This document shows, in pieces, positions 53,045 through 64,000 of a DNA stretch of 64,000 bases. The notes under the pieces were generated by a model that saw only the letters and a program-made list of their open reading frames with translations, did no database searches and was not told where the DNA came from. The position numbers and the translations under genes were made by a program. The DNA is taken from NCBI GenBank assembly GCA_029204225.1, contig CM055109.1, positions 1,626,673 to 1,690,672 on the forward strand, in the 5' to 3' direction. The DNA comes from Diphasiastrum complanatum (taxonomy: Eukaryota; Streptophyta; Lycopodiopsida; Lycopodiales; Lycopodiaceae). Each line of letters starts with the position of its first letter. Position 1 is the stretch's first letter.

Positions 53045-54737
53045 GGCTGAGGCTGAGGCTTGAGGAGGAGCAGATTCAAACTACCACACCAAGAAGATCT
53101 ACACGAGCAAGATCTGAGCCAAGGAGGCTCACATATGATGAAGAAGGAAGGCAAGTGGAAGACGAAACTTCCTATCATGCACTTTTTATATCAGATGAAG
53201 AGCCTAAGGATGTCTAAGAAGCTTTTCAATCCAAGGAGTGGGTTGAAGCAATGACCCAAGAATTTGAAGCCTTGATGTCAAATAACACATGGGAGCTTGT
53301 GGAGCCACCAAACAACATGCATGTGATCGGATGTAAGTGGGTATTCAGAATAAAGTATAATCATGATGGATCTATCAATAAGTATAAGACAAGACTTTGT
53401 GCTAAAGGCTACTCACAGATTAAAGGTCTTGATTATCAAGATACCTTTGCACCAGTTGCAAAAATGGTAACAATTCGAATACTCATCGCTCTTGCATCTT
53501 TTCACAAATGGAGTATGTTCCAGTTTGATGTTTCTAATGCATTTCTCAATGGTTACCTTGAGGAGGAGACTTATATGGAGCAGCCTCTAGGTTTTGTGAA
53601 GGAATGTGATGAATCAAAAGTTTGTCTTTTGTTCAAAAGTCTGTATGGACTGAAACAGGCACCAAGGTTCTTGGTATGCAAGGCTCAATTCCTATCTCAT
53701 ATCACTCGGATTTTGTCTAAGTGAATATGACCCTTCTCTGTATTATAAGTTTGTAGATAACTTTGTAGTTATTCTTCTCATCTATGTAAATAATATCATT
53801 CTTTGTGGAAACAGTGAAAAGTGAGTTGAAGAAACTAAGCATGCACTTGGTACTGAGTTTAAGATGCAGGATTAGGAGTTCTTCACTATATTCTAGGCCC
53901 TGAAATAGATATTTGGAAAGGTCATGCATTTATAAGCCAAAGTAGATATGCACTTTCCATGCTCAGAAAATTTCATATGGAGAACTGTAAAGGCATAGAT
54001 ACACCTATGGAGCACACTGTAAAAGTTCCTATTAAAGATAATGAAAAATCATTTGAGGACATCACTCTTTATAGGAGTCTTATTGGCTCACTTATTTAGT
54101 TAACAGTGACTAGGCCTGATCTAAACTTTTGTGCTCATAAGCTAAGTCACCACATGCAGGATCCAAAGTTATATCATTGGAAGTCTTGAGGTATATATCT
54201 TCTACCTTGGATTATGGACTATACTATGAAGGAGAAGATTTGACTTTGATTTCTTTTTCAGATTCAAATTTTGCAAGAGACAAGTTGTTTAGGAAATCCA
54301 CAAGTGCTTACACTATATTTCTTGGAGGAAATTTGGTTTTTTGGCTGTCAAAGAAACAGGCAACTATTTCCTTATCATCTTGTGAAGCTGAATACAAATC
54401 TCTTACAACAACAACAAAGGAGGTTTTATGGATCAAAAGGCTACTTTTGGAGCTTAAGTGTTATGCAGATGAAGAGCTACCAATTATCAAGAATGATAAC
54501 ATTTCTGCTCAGGCTCTTGCAAATAATCTAGTCTTTCATGCAAGGAGCAAACATATTGAAGTGACTCATCATTTTGTAAGAGAAAAAGTCATTGGAAGAG
54601 AGATCTCATTGGAGCATGTTTCATCTTCAGATTGTGTTGCAGATCTTCTCACCAAGCCTCTACTCAAGAATGTCTTTATGAATATGAGGTCTAACCTTGG
54701 TCCATTTTTGAAATCTATGTTGATAGGAACATAAATT
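53045..54737 (+). pseudogene. Copia RT and RNase H with mutated YVDD
   Basis: RT opens in overlapping frames (STRARSEPRRLTYDEEGRQ; then NTWELVEPPNNMHVIGCKW, RLCAKGYSQIKGLDYQDTF, FDVSNAFLNGYLEEETYM) and stops at 53722. In the next frame the catalytic YVDD reads YVNN (LLIYVNNIILC, about 53780-53812), so RT is dead even apart from the frameshifts. Thumb and connection pieces follow. RNase H is an open frame at 54177-54734 with LISFSDSNFARDKL, SSCEAEYKSLTTTTKEV, KNDNISAQALANN and CVADLLTKPLLK. Confidence 0.9.
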
Positions 54738-54748
54738 TTAAGGAAGAG

Positions 54749-55626
<878 letters not shown>

Positions 55627-55639
55627 ATTAAGATATTAG

Positions 55640-56028
55640 ATTGATATTATTCAGCAAATAAAACACGTGTTATTTAACTAAAAATGTAAGCTATATTATT
55701 TTATGATTTTCAAAAGTTATTATAATATTTTCAAAATCAATACTTTTTGTATATTAGCACAATATAATGCAAACATCAAAGTTGATGAAACTTCATTCAA
55801 AGGTGGTGTTAAAAAACACCTTTAAAAAACTTGAAACTATTATTTGAAAACTTTATCATCTTCAATGATCAATCATTGTTTTGCCTTTAGTATAGCCATC
55901 TTAGGAATCTCAATGCTTTTTATTTTATGGAGATCTTTTCGAGGTTTCCAACTCCAAACTATGCTTGAAACATTTTCCCATCTATTCGGATTATTAAGGT
56001 TCACTTTCCATTGCTTATTCCAACAATC
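55640..56028. other. AT-rich, nothing assigned
   Basis: No motif is recognised. It separates the TC array from the minus-strand transposase-like gene; 55880-56028 may belong to that gene's 3' end. Confidence 0.45.
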
Positions 56029-57472
56029 TTAATAGCGTTCTTTTTCTGACATGTTTCCTCTAGAACAAGGGGCCCACCATTGCACCAATATTTTCATGTA
56101 GTTACTGGATTGCTTATCTGTTTCAACTTGTGATAATGTGACTCCTAACCAAATAGGATACAAATCATATGAACATCTACTTGAGGCTTGAATGCTTCCA
56201 TTGGTCTCTCGTATGCTGGTCCGCAATAATGTTTTTCTTATTCTTCTATTTCATTAGCATCTGAATTTGCATCATTTTCAAGAATTGTAGAATCTCTCCA
56301 ATGAGTATTCAGCCAAAAACCATCTTGTGACTTCTCGTATTGTTTGCTCTCTATATTCATGAGAGCGCGAATTTGTCTCCAATAGATAATCACAGGAGTG
56401 ATGAACTTTGTTAATTCAAGTGGGTTCAATTGATTTTGAAGATAGCCCTCCCAATATTTCAAGTACCTATGAATTCCGCCATTGATTATATCTCTATCTT
56501 TAAGAATAGGAAACAATTGTAGTGCTTTAAGAATTCCAATTGGCAGAAGAGAACACCTATGTTCATCAACCTTCCATATTTGAATGTCTTTCCGAGGAAT
56601 CCACTCATTTGCATTTGGGTGCATCATCTTTTGCATGATTGAAATGCCATCTTTCACAAAGAATCGGAATTGCAAAGGCTTCGAGTGACCCACAAATCTT
56701 TGTTCTTTGTCACAAAGAAAACCTTCAATAAATGACTTAAAATTAGGCACTTCTTGCACCAAGGCATCGGATGTTTTTTTGTGCAATTTCGAAAGCACTC
56801 CATTAAATGTGACAATGTGAAAACACACTTTGTTCTTACACTTTCAGAAAAATTTCCAAACATGTCATCCACATCTTCATGAGTGTGACCCATCATCAAA
56901 AATCCCAACTGCACCATCTCAAATACTCCTACAACCGTGAATAAAAAGAGAAAAGCAAAAACATATTTGTTTTTGTTTTTCAAGCTCCTCAAAGTCAATT
57001 GCCTCATATGAGAATACAAGCAAAATGTATCCTTCTCCTAGGACAGTTTCCCAACTTGCATTGAAAACTTTTACCTTCTTGTCAATCCATCATGATGTGT
57101 AAGTCTTTTTGGCTCGTTTTGAATCAATGCTTCTTCAATAATCTCCTCACTTGGATCTTCAATATCATCATCTTCCATGTTGGCATTTGTTTGTACTCTC
57201 TACGATTTGTTCAATGTGTCATTATCTTTGACTTTCACATCTTGAATATGCCAAATCACGAAATTGCTAATTGCTTCATCCAAAATATCGACATCCATTG
57301 TAGGAACAAGCAATAACTTTCCTTTTTGAGTGGCTGCATGAACAATGATTGAGCATCTTCTGATACCAATTTGTTTTCCATGACAAGTTGCATTTGGATC
57401 CAATGAAAAAATCTCACGAAGTCCACATTCTTTTGTGTTTATTGTAAGCACCACTAGCGTTTCCACTTTCAA
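56029..57472 (-). pseudogene. Transposase-like gene with GHTHEDVD motif, broken
   Basis: On the minus strand a first frame (57472-57200) reads VETLVVLTINTKECGLREIF, then DPNATCHGKQIG and FVIWHIQDVKVKD. After stops, 57019-56830 reads RSLKNKNKYVFAFLFLFTVV and GVFEMVQLGFLMMGHTHEDV followed by DDMFG. A frameshift near 56830 leads to 56828-56238 (VQEVPNFKSFIEGFLCDKEQ, LQFRFFVKDG, WIPRKDIQIW). The end is 56226-56029 (YPIWLGVTLSQVETD, KILVQWWAPC). The order NKNRYVxxFL, GVFExxxxGFLxxGHTHEDVD, FKxFI is that of a poorly described family of transposon-like proteins annotated DUF7869 in plants, fungi and animals. That assignment is from memory of the motif pattern. The gene has at least one frameshift and several stops. 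Confidence 0.55.
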
Positions 57473-57900
57473 ATTATATTCAACACCTGTAAAAGTAAAG
57501 ACATTCTCTTATTAGAAATTTTCATGATATATCAATTTGAGCATGCCAACATCTACCACTAAATTTTCATAGTTGAAGATCTATTTACAATTAACAACAT
57601 TCATGATCTAGGTTCGCTAAGATATCTTTTTCATTGGAGCAAGATAGTGAAATTCCTCAATAGTAGAACTCATTATGTGATACTTACTGTAAGCACCACT
57701 AATCTTTCCATTTCAAAAGTATATTCAACTTTTTTGTACAAGCATAGATGTTCTCTTGGTACGAATTTATATAGTACACTAGTTGAGCATGTACTCATCT
57801 ACCACTAAAATTTCATACAATTAGTGTTTTTGATGAACTAGGTTTGCCAAAATATCATTTTTATTGAAACACGATAGTGTTATTCTTTAGTAGTAAAAAT
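57445..57900. repeat. Tandem duplication at the edge of the transposase-like gene
   Basis: The block GTAAGCACCACTA(G/A), TTTCCA(C/T)TTTCAAA, TATATTCAAC, CATCTACCACTAAA at 57445-57565 recurs at about 57687-57808. It is followed by similar CTAGGTT(C/T)GC-AAAATATC and AGATAGTG words. The offset is about 240 bases. The first copy overlaps the start of the transposase-like frame. Confidence 0.7.
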
Positions 57901-57998
57901 CAATTCAATGAAACTAGTTCATCAAATTATGTAATTATCATAAATTTATGTCTAAAATCCAAATTATGTCAAGAAATGTACACAAAGGCAAGATTCAT

Positions 57999-58229
57999 TT
58001 AATCAATCCTAATTCGATAATACCATGAAAAGAGATCCAACCATTGAAAGAAAAACATAATAAGTTTTTTTGAATGTTTAGGAAAATTGGAGATATTGTT
58101 AATAATTTCGTATATTTCAAGGAATATTCGATATCTTTGATGAAGATTGTTGGTCCTTATTGATTCGTCTGCATATGCATTGAGTGCATAAACAGCAAAC
58201 AAGATGAACATGATAATGATGAATCGCAC
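57999..58229 (-). CDS. Small signal-peptide-like open frame in repeat U
   Basis: This is a 76-codon frame beginning MRFIIIMFILFAVYALNAYA followed by DESIRTNN. The start has a short basic residue, a hydrophobic core and a small-residue cleavage-like site (AYA-D). Two other U copies keep the core in frame: MFILFATWALHAFVDESTRT (near 58831-58772) and MFILFATWITNVQVDESPMT (near 62252-62193). The downstream parts differ by frameshift. It could be the first exon of a duplicated small secreted protein gene, or a chance frame. I do not recognise a family. Confidence 0.3.
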   Translation of the reverse strand: MRFIIIMFILFAVYALNAYADESIRTNNLHQRYRIFLEIYEIINNISNFPKHSKKLIMFFFQWLDLFSWYYRIRID

Positions 58230-58368
58230 AAATGATTTTATATTGTGTTGGATTTAATGGGGCTTGAAAATTGATAGTTTGGCATTAGAAGTAGAGAGAT
58301 ACAAATTTGGTCTTCCAGAATCAAGATTTAATGTCCAACGTTCCTTGAAGCTTGATTCTTCGCATTAA

Positions 58369-58781
58369 ATCAACAAGGACCAACTCATTTTCATCAAATA
58401 TATCAAACATTCTTAAAAAATTAGAAATTATTAACAATGTCTCCAATTTTCCTAATAGTGAGATATTCTGATAAACTGAGTTCATCATGCTAGGTTCTAG
58501 TACTGAAGAATGTCACTATCTTATTTCAATAAAAATATTAATATCAAACTAGTGAACCATAAATCATGAAGTTCAAGGTTCATGATTTATGGTTCACTAG
58601 TCTGATCTTAATATTCTTATTGGAATAAGATAGTGACATTCTTCAAAACTAGAACTCAGCTTGATGAACTCAGTTTTTCAAAATATCTCATTGTTTAGAA
58701 AAATTAGAGACATTGTTAAAAAAAAATTAATTTTTTAAGGAACATTTGTTATCTTTGATGAAAATGAGTTGGTTCTTGTTG
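58369..58781. repeat. Long inverted repeat, arms of about 202 bp
   Basis: Arms 58369-58570 and 58579-58781 are separated by GTTCAAGG. The innermost 30 or so bases (CTAGTGAACCATAAATCATG) pair perfectly, and the outer parts with scattered mismatches. The arms are two head-to-head copies of repeat U. Confidence 0.9.
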
Positions 58782-59024
58782 ACTCGTCTACAAAAGCATG
58801 GAGTGCCCAAGTAGCGAACAAAATGAACATGATAAGGATGAATCAAACAAATGATTTTATATTGTGTTGGATTTAATGAGGCTTGAAAATTGAGAGTTTG
58901 GCCTTAGAAGTAGAGAAATACAAATTTAATTTTCCATAATCAATTAATGTCCAACATTCAAGGTTCACGATTTATGGTTCACTAGTCTATATAGTTAAAA
59001 TTGTTTTAGAAAGCGACTATCTAC

Positions 59025-59098
59025 CTACCTGTGTCATACTACCTACCTAACCTCTGTCACACTACCTACTACCCAGTGTCACCTCCTACCTACCTATG
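59025..59098. repeat. CTACC-rich short repeats
   Basis: CTACCTACCTGTGTCATACT, CTACCTAACCTCTGTCACACT and CTACTACCCAGTGTCACCTCC follow one another with a period of about 24 bases. Confidence 0.7.
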
Positions 59099-59126
59099 TT
59101 CCAACATTTTAAAAAATGCATAGAAA

Positions 59127-59412
<286 letters not shown>

Positions 59413-59539
59413 CATTTTATTCTATATTCTTACAAATTTGTTGTATCTTTTACCTCTATAAAACCTACACATGCTCTTTTCATCAACCGATTTGCAACAT
59501 ACCGAACGAGTTCGTTTTGTCGGCCGTAAGTTCCCTATT

Positions 59540-62035
59540 GCAACACGCCGAGACGAACTCGCAGCACCAAATGAAATTTTGAACCATCTAGTATTCACTA
59601 AGAAACATGCATCCAAGCAGAAAACACTGAAAGTAGTATAAGTTCATGTGCTCGACACAAATTCACTGGACCAATTGCAGCTCGATTCCGATGTCGTTTG
59701 TCTGAAAATGCCCTACGTGTCAGAAAGAACGCCATTAGGACACAGTGAATGGACTACTTTTTGGCCTTCCCGAGAAGTGGTCCAATATCGTCGAACGGAG
59801 TCTGTTGTGCCTGCTGTTTGTTCTGTACTGTGCTGCACGTCAAGACGAACTGCAGCACTAGATCGGGTTTAGGGTCGTGTAGTATTCACTGAGAAACGTG
59901 CATCCAAGCTAGAAACCCTGAAAGTAGTATAGGGAAGTTAGGCATGTCGAATCAAAAGTTGGTCGGATTCGATCGAAACCCCCCAGAACTTCGGACGGAA
60001 GGTGGCGACAAGTTCATGTGCTCGACCCAAATTCACTAGACCAGTTGCGGCTCAATTTTGATGTCGTTTGTTTGAAAATGTCCTACGTGTCAGAAGGAAC
60101 GCCATTAGAGCACAATGAATGCACTACTTCTTGCATTCCCGAGAAGTGGTTCAGTATCGCCAAACGGAGTCTGTTGTGTCTGTCGTCTGTTCTGTACTGT
60201 GCTACACCTCAAGACAAACCCATATCACCACATCAAATTCCCAACAGTCCAGTATTCATTGAAAAATGTTTGTCCAAGCTAGAAACCTTGAAAGTAGTAT
60301 AGGGAAGTTAGGCATGTCGGACCAAAAACTCGTCGAAACCCCCAGAACTTCGAACACAAGGTGGCTACATGTTCGTGTGCTCGACACAAATCCATTGGAC
60401 TAGTTGCAGCTCAATTTTGGTGTCATTTGCTTGAAAATGCCCTTAATGTCTGAAGGAACATTAAGGCACAATGAATGGACTACTTTTTGGCATTCCCAAA
60501 AAGTGGTCCAATATCGCCGAACCGAGTCTGTTTGGTCGATAGTATGTTCTGTATTGTGTTGCACACCTAAACAAACTCGCAGCACCAAACCGGACTCCAA
60601 ACCGTCCAGTATTCACTAAAAAACTTGCGTCCAAGCCAGAAACCCTGATAGAGAAGTTAGGCTTGTCAAACTAGAACTTGGTCGGATTCAGTCGAAATCG
60701 CCCAAAACTTCGGACGGAAGGTTGCTTCAAGTTTGTGTGCTCGACACGAATTCACTAGACCAGTTCGATTCTGATGTTGTTTGTCTGAAAATGTCCTACA
60801 TGTCCAAAGGAACACCATTAGGGCACAATAAATGGACTACTTTTTGGTATTCTCGAGAAGTGGTCCAATATCGTCAAACAGAGTCTGTTTGGTCGTCCGT
60901 CTGTTCCGTACTGTGCCGCAACCTAAAAGAACCCGTAGCACCAAACCAGGTTCCAAATCGTCCAGTATTCGCTGAGAAACGTGCATCCAAGCCAAAAACA
61001 CTAAAAGTATTATAGGGAAGTTAGGCCTGTTGGACCAGAACTTGGTCGGATTCGGTCGAAACAATCCAAAACTTTGGATGGAAGGAGGCTACAAGTTCGT
61101 GTGCTCGCCACAAATTCACTAGACCAGTTGCAGTTCGATTCTGATGTCGTTTGCCTAAAAACATCCTTCATGTCGGAAGGAACACCATTAGGGCACAATG
61201 AATGGACTACTTTTTGGCATTCCCGAGAAGTGATCTAGTATAGCCGAACGGAGTCCGTTTGGTCAGTCGTTTGTTCTGTACTGCGTTGCACACTAGACGA
61301 ACCCGCTGCACTAAAGCAGATTCCAAATTGTCCAGTATTCACTAAGAAACATGCGTCCCCGCTAGAAACCCTGAAAGTATAAGGAAGTTAGACCTGTCAG
61401 ACAAGAACTTGGTCAGATTAGGTCGAAACCTCTCAAAACATCGAACAGAAGGTGGCTGCAAGTTTGTGTGCTCGACACAAATCCACTAGATTAGTTGTAG
61501 TTGTTGTTTGCCTGAAAACGCCCTATGTGTCGGAAGGAACGCCATTAGGGCACAATGAATGGACTACTTTTTGGCATTTCTGATAAGTGGTCCAATATCA
61601 CCGAACGGAATCTGTTTGGTTGTCCGTCTGTTCCGTACTGTGCTACACGTCGAGACGAACCCACAGCACCAAACCAGATTCCAAACCATCCATTATTCAT
61701 TGAGAAACGTGCATCCAAGCCAAAAATCTTGAATGTATTATAGGAAAGTTAGGCCTGTCGGACCAAAAACTTAACGTATCCGATCAAATTCCCCCAAAAC
61801 TTCGGACAGAAGGTGGCCACCAGTTCGTGTGCTCGACACAAATTCATTGGACCAGTTGCAGTTTGATTCCGATGTCGTTTGCCTGAAAATGCCCTTTGTG
61901 TCGAAAGGAACGCCATTAGGAAACAATGAATGGACTACTTTTTGACATTCCCGAGAAGTGGTCCAGTATCGCGGAACGGAGGCTGTTTGGCCAACCGTAT
62001 GTTCCGTACTATGCTGCACACCTAGACAAACCCGC
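59540..62035. repeat. Tandem satellite, unit about 364 bp, six full and two partial copies
   Basis: Units start at the landmark GTTC(A/G)TGTGCTCGACAC at 59642, 60012, 60371, 60731, 61095, 61462 and 61823 (spacings 370, 359, 360, 364, 367, 361). A partial unit precedes them from about 59540 and the last ends near 62035. Each unit also carries GAATGGACTACTTTTTGGCA, CGAGAAGTGGTCCA, TCTGTTCCGTACTGTGC and AACTTCGGACGGAAGG. It is GC-richer and more CpG-rich than its surroundings. Open frames of 60-97 codons recur in the units on both strands (for example DVVCLKMPYVSEGTPLGHNE). They probably reflect unit composition and not genes. Confidence 0.95.
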
Positions 62036-62041
62036 TTATTT

Positions 62042-62520
62042 TGATATTAATATTCTTATTGGAATAAGGTAGTGACATTCTTCAGTACTGAACCCAGTTT
62101 GATGAACCCAGTTTGTCTCATTGTTTAGGGAAATTGAAAACATTCTTAATAATTTCGTATTTTTAAAGGAGTATTCGATATCTTTGATGAAAACGAGTTG
62201 GTCATTGGAGACTCGTCTACTTGTACATTGGTTATCCAAGTAGCGAACAAGATGAACATGATAAGAATGAATCAAACAAATGATTTTATATTGTGTTGGA
62301 CTTAATGAGGCTTGAAAATTTACAGTTTAGCCTTAAAAATAGAGAGATACACATTCAGACTTCCAGAATCAAGATTTAATGTTCTACAATCAAGGTTCAT
62401 GACTTATGGTTAGCTACTTTGATATTATTATTCTTATTGGAATAAAGTATTGACATTCTTCATTACTAGAACCCAACTTGATGAAACCAATTCATTAAAA
62501 TATCTCATTGTTTAGGATTT
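62042..62520. repeat. Repeat U, further copies
   Basis: 62042-62390 continues the copy interrupted at 58988. A further partial copy starts near 62395 (GGTTCATGACTTATGGTTAG) and fades at TATCTCATTGTTTAGG near 62515. Confidence 0.8.
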
Positions 62521-63946
62521 ATGGATGTTTCACACTGAAGTTTTGGTAAGATTTTTTAAAAGCAAGATTAACAATTGGTTCAAGTCATAGGCTCCTTTGA
62601 GTAGTTATTCAAGATTTACATCTATTTTTACTAGAAAACTTCAAATATATGTTATGAGCATCCTACACACTTTTGTAAACTAAATAAAGCAACTTACTCA
62701 AAGAAACTAATTGCTTTCCTAACTCTTGAAGCTAATGTTTTGTACAATGTTTGAATACCCTGCTGTGTTTCCGTTTGAAGTTTTGGCTAGTAACAAATTG
62801 ATGTAGAGTTTTCGGAAGACATTATAGTGCTTTTAATCCAGTCTAAATAAAGGTCTTCATTTGTTTTGGTAGCTCCTTCATCCAATCCTGAACACAAAAA
62901 TTGACACATGATAATGATTCTCTTACTTTGAAATTAAAAAAGAGGGTTTTAAAGAGGCAAACAAAATTCTACAGAATTTTTAACAATGTCCCCAACAAAA
63001 GTCTGCATACAGTCATCATCGATTCTTGAACATATTTAGCATAACTTTACTTTTGAGCATCATAACCATTTGATACTAAAAACATGCATCATTACGCTCC
63101 TAGACATTCTTCATTGAGAAAATTATAAGAAGTCAACCATTGATTCAAGTTTTTATTTCTAAGGAAGTCATGCCTTTGCCTTGAATAAGTCAGATTGATA
63201 TCTTGTTAAGCTATAAAAGTACCAGGCGTATGCATGCATCCTATGTCGGAAAATATCGAGCTGCAAAATTTATATGACTTAACACAATGAATATAAACAA
63301 CTTTGTTGGAAATCATCTCAGTTTCGAGCTGTTGAATTGTAAAATTTGATTGTGGACAAAATAAAGAACACTCCTAACCATAATTCCTTGGCCCGTCAAG
63401 ACATGTACAGAATGTTTTTTGATGTTATTTAAACAAATCCAAACATTTTCTAGACATTAAATTGAAATCATAGAACACTATATTCGCAAGAAATAAGGAG
63501 TCAGTGATGAATGCTATCAGAAGAAAACACAGTTTTAAATATAGATGAATACAAAATGCTAATGCTTAAAATAGAAATTACATGGGTACTAAGAAGTCAT
63601 GCAAGAACATGAAACATTTGACATATATATAAACTAAACATTTTGAGAATCATGAAAAAAATTCACCAAACTCTAAATTCTAAACCTTAACATTTAAAAA
63701 AAATTACTTAACATTCTACTTCAAGCACAAGCTCCAACATAGAGGAAACCAAAGACATCTATGTGATTCAGCTTAAAATGATAGTTCGGCACTGGCCATA
63801 CAATCAGTAAAAAAGATAAAATCTGAATCTCTGATACAAAAGCTATGCCATATCACAATACAATGGCCTGATCTAGGCTGGACATATGTATAATATTTAT
63901 CTACACAATGCAATTACATAACCTACAAGTCTTGGTCTCCCACTTT
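62521..63946. other. AT-rich, nothing assigned
   Basis: No coding, LTR or structured-repeat signature is found. It could include introns or an untranslated region of a gene beyond the window, but there is no evidence for this. Confidence 0.45.
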
Positions 63947-64000
63947 CTATCATTATCGTTTGAATAAAATACAAAGCCTATCATTATCGTTTGAATAAAA
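63947..64000. repeat. 31-bp direct repeat at the window edge
   Basis: CTATCATTATCGTTTGAATA, then AAATACAAAGC, is followed by a second copy starting at 63978 that runs to the window end. More copies may lie outside. Confidence 0.85.

Larger units (their letters stand above)
57820..58960. repeat. Low-copy repeat family U, two direct copies and an inverted half
   Basis: One copy spans about 57820-58340. A second spans 58579-58960 in the same direction. An inverted half copy lies at 58369-58570. Landmarks are TTCATGATTTATGGTTCACT, TTCTTATTGGAATAAGATAG, TATCTTTGATGAAAATGAG, AACAAGATGAACATGATAA and AAATGATTTTATATTGTGTT. Further copies lie at 62042-62390 and 62395-62520. The copies are diverged, so the duplications are old. 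Confidence 0.85.

Noticed and set aside
59648-62019. Recurrent frames of 60-97 codons in the satellite units, read as a tandem gene family
   Set aside because: Frames occur on both strands, are lost by frameshift in neighbouring units and have no start context or domain. Unit composition explains them.
63658-63690. Telomere-like CTAAA/CCTTAA words
   Set aside because: The words are degenerate and few; there is no run of the plant telomere repeat TTTAGGG.

Overview
This window is intergenic DNA from a large, repeat-rich land-plant genome. Almost everything recognisable is LTR-retrotransposon sequence: at least nine Ty1/copia pieces and at least six Ty3/gypsy pieces. Primer-binding sites match initiator tRNA-Met (copia) and probably tRNA-Asp (one gypsy). 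There are very long CT microsatellites, one tRNA-like sequence with Pol III boxes, and little GC-rich coding DNA. The species cannot be named from the sequence. I found no intact host gene and no complete, uninterrupted element. Every retroelement reading frame is broken, truncated or fused.

Layout. 1-6355: a gypsy complex with direct and inverted copies of the integrase end, a non-coding spacer and a gag-like, coiled-coil-containing frame. 6356-9211 (minus): the 5' half of a copia element. 9272-14293 (minus): a copia with two LTRs, PBS, PPT and a 5-bp target duplication, deleted inside pol, sitting in a host-type sequence called paralog B here (9212-9271 plus 14294-14884). 14885-18820: pieces of copia, gypsy and a second copia. 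18821-about 23800: a nearly full-length decayed copia. 24091-25098: paralog A, an uninterrupted copy of the same host-type sequence. 25639-25720: tRNA-like gene. 26404-27560: tandem duplication. 28060-33490 (minus): an LTR remnant and a long copia. 33515-42860: decayed gypsy and copia pieces. 42863-44096: the 3' end of a copia, followed by paralog C (44097-44760). 45020-47350: gypsy gag, leader and probable LTR holding three look-alike hairpins. 47681-55476: a chain of three copia elements, including a chimeric RNase H-Gag reading frame. 56029-57472 (minus): a broken transposase-like gene with a GHTHEDVD motif. 57445-62520: a low-copy repeat family interrupted by a 3-kb insert that carries a 279-bp CT tract and a tandem satellite of about 364 bp. 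62521-64000: AT-rich, nothing assigned.

The history can be read from the repeats. The copia half at 6356-9211 and the copia tail at 42863-44096 break at the same codon and abut complementary halves of the host sequence that paralog A carries intact. This suggests one element split by a rearrangement, most simply an inversion of about 36.5 kb. Paralog A also gives the empty site for the copia at 9272-14293 and confirms its target duplication. The other items worth a second look are the satellite insert, the three covarying hairpins, a tandem QT-motif array in the gag-like frame, a minisatellite coding an acidic repeat, and GCGA-rich arrays shared by unrelated LTRs. All calls come from reading the sequence; no database search was run.
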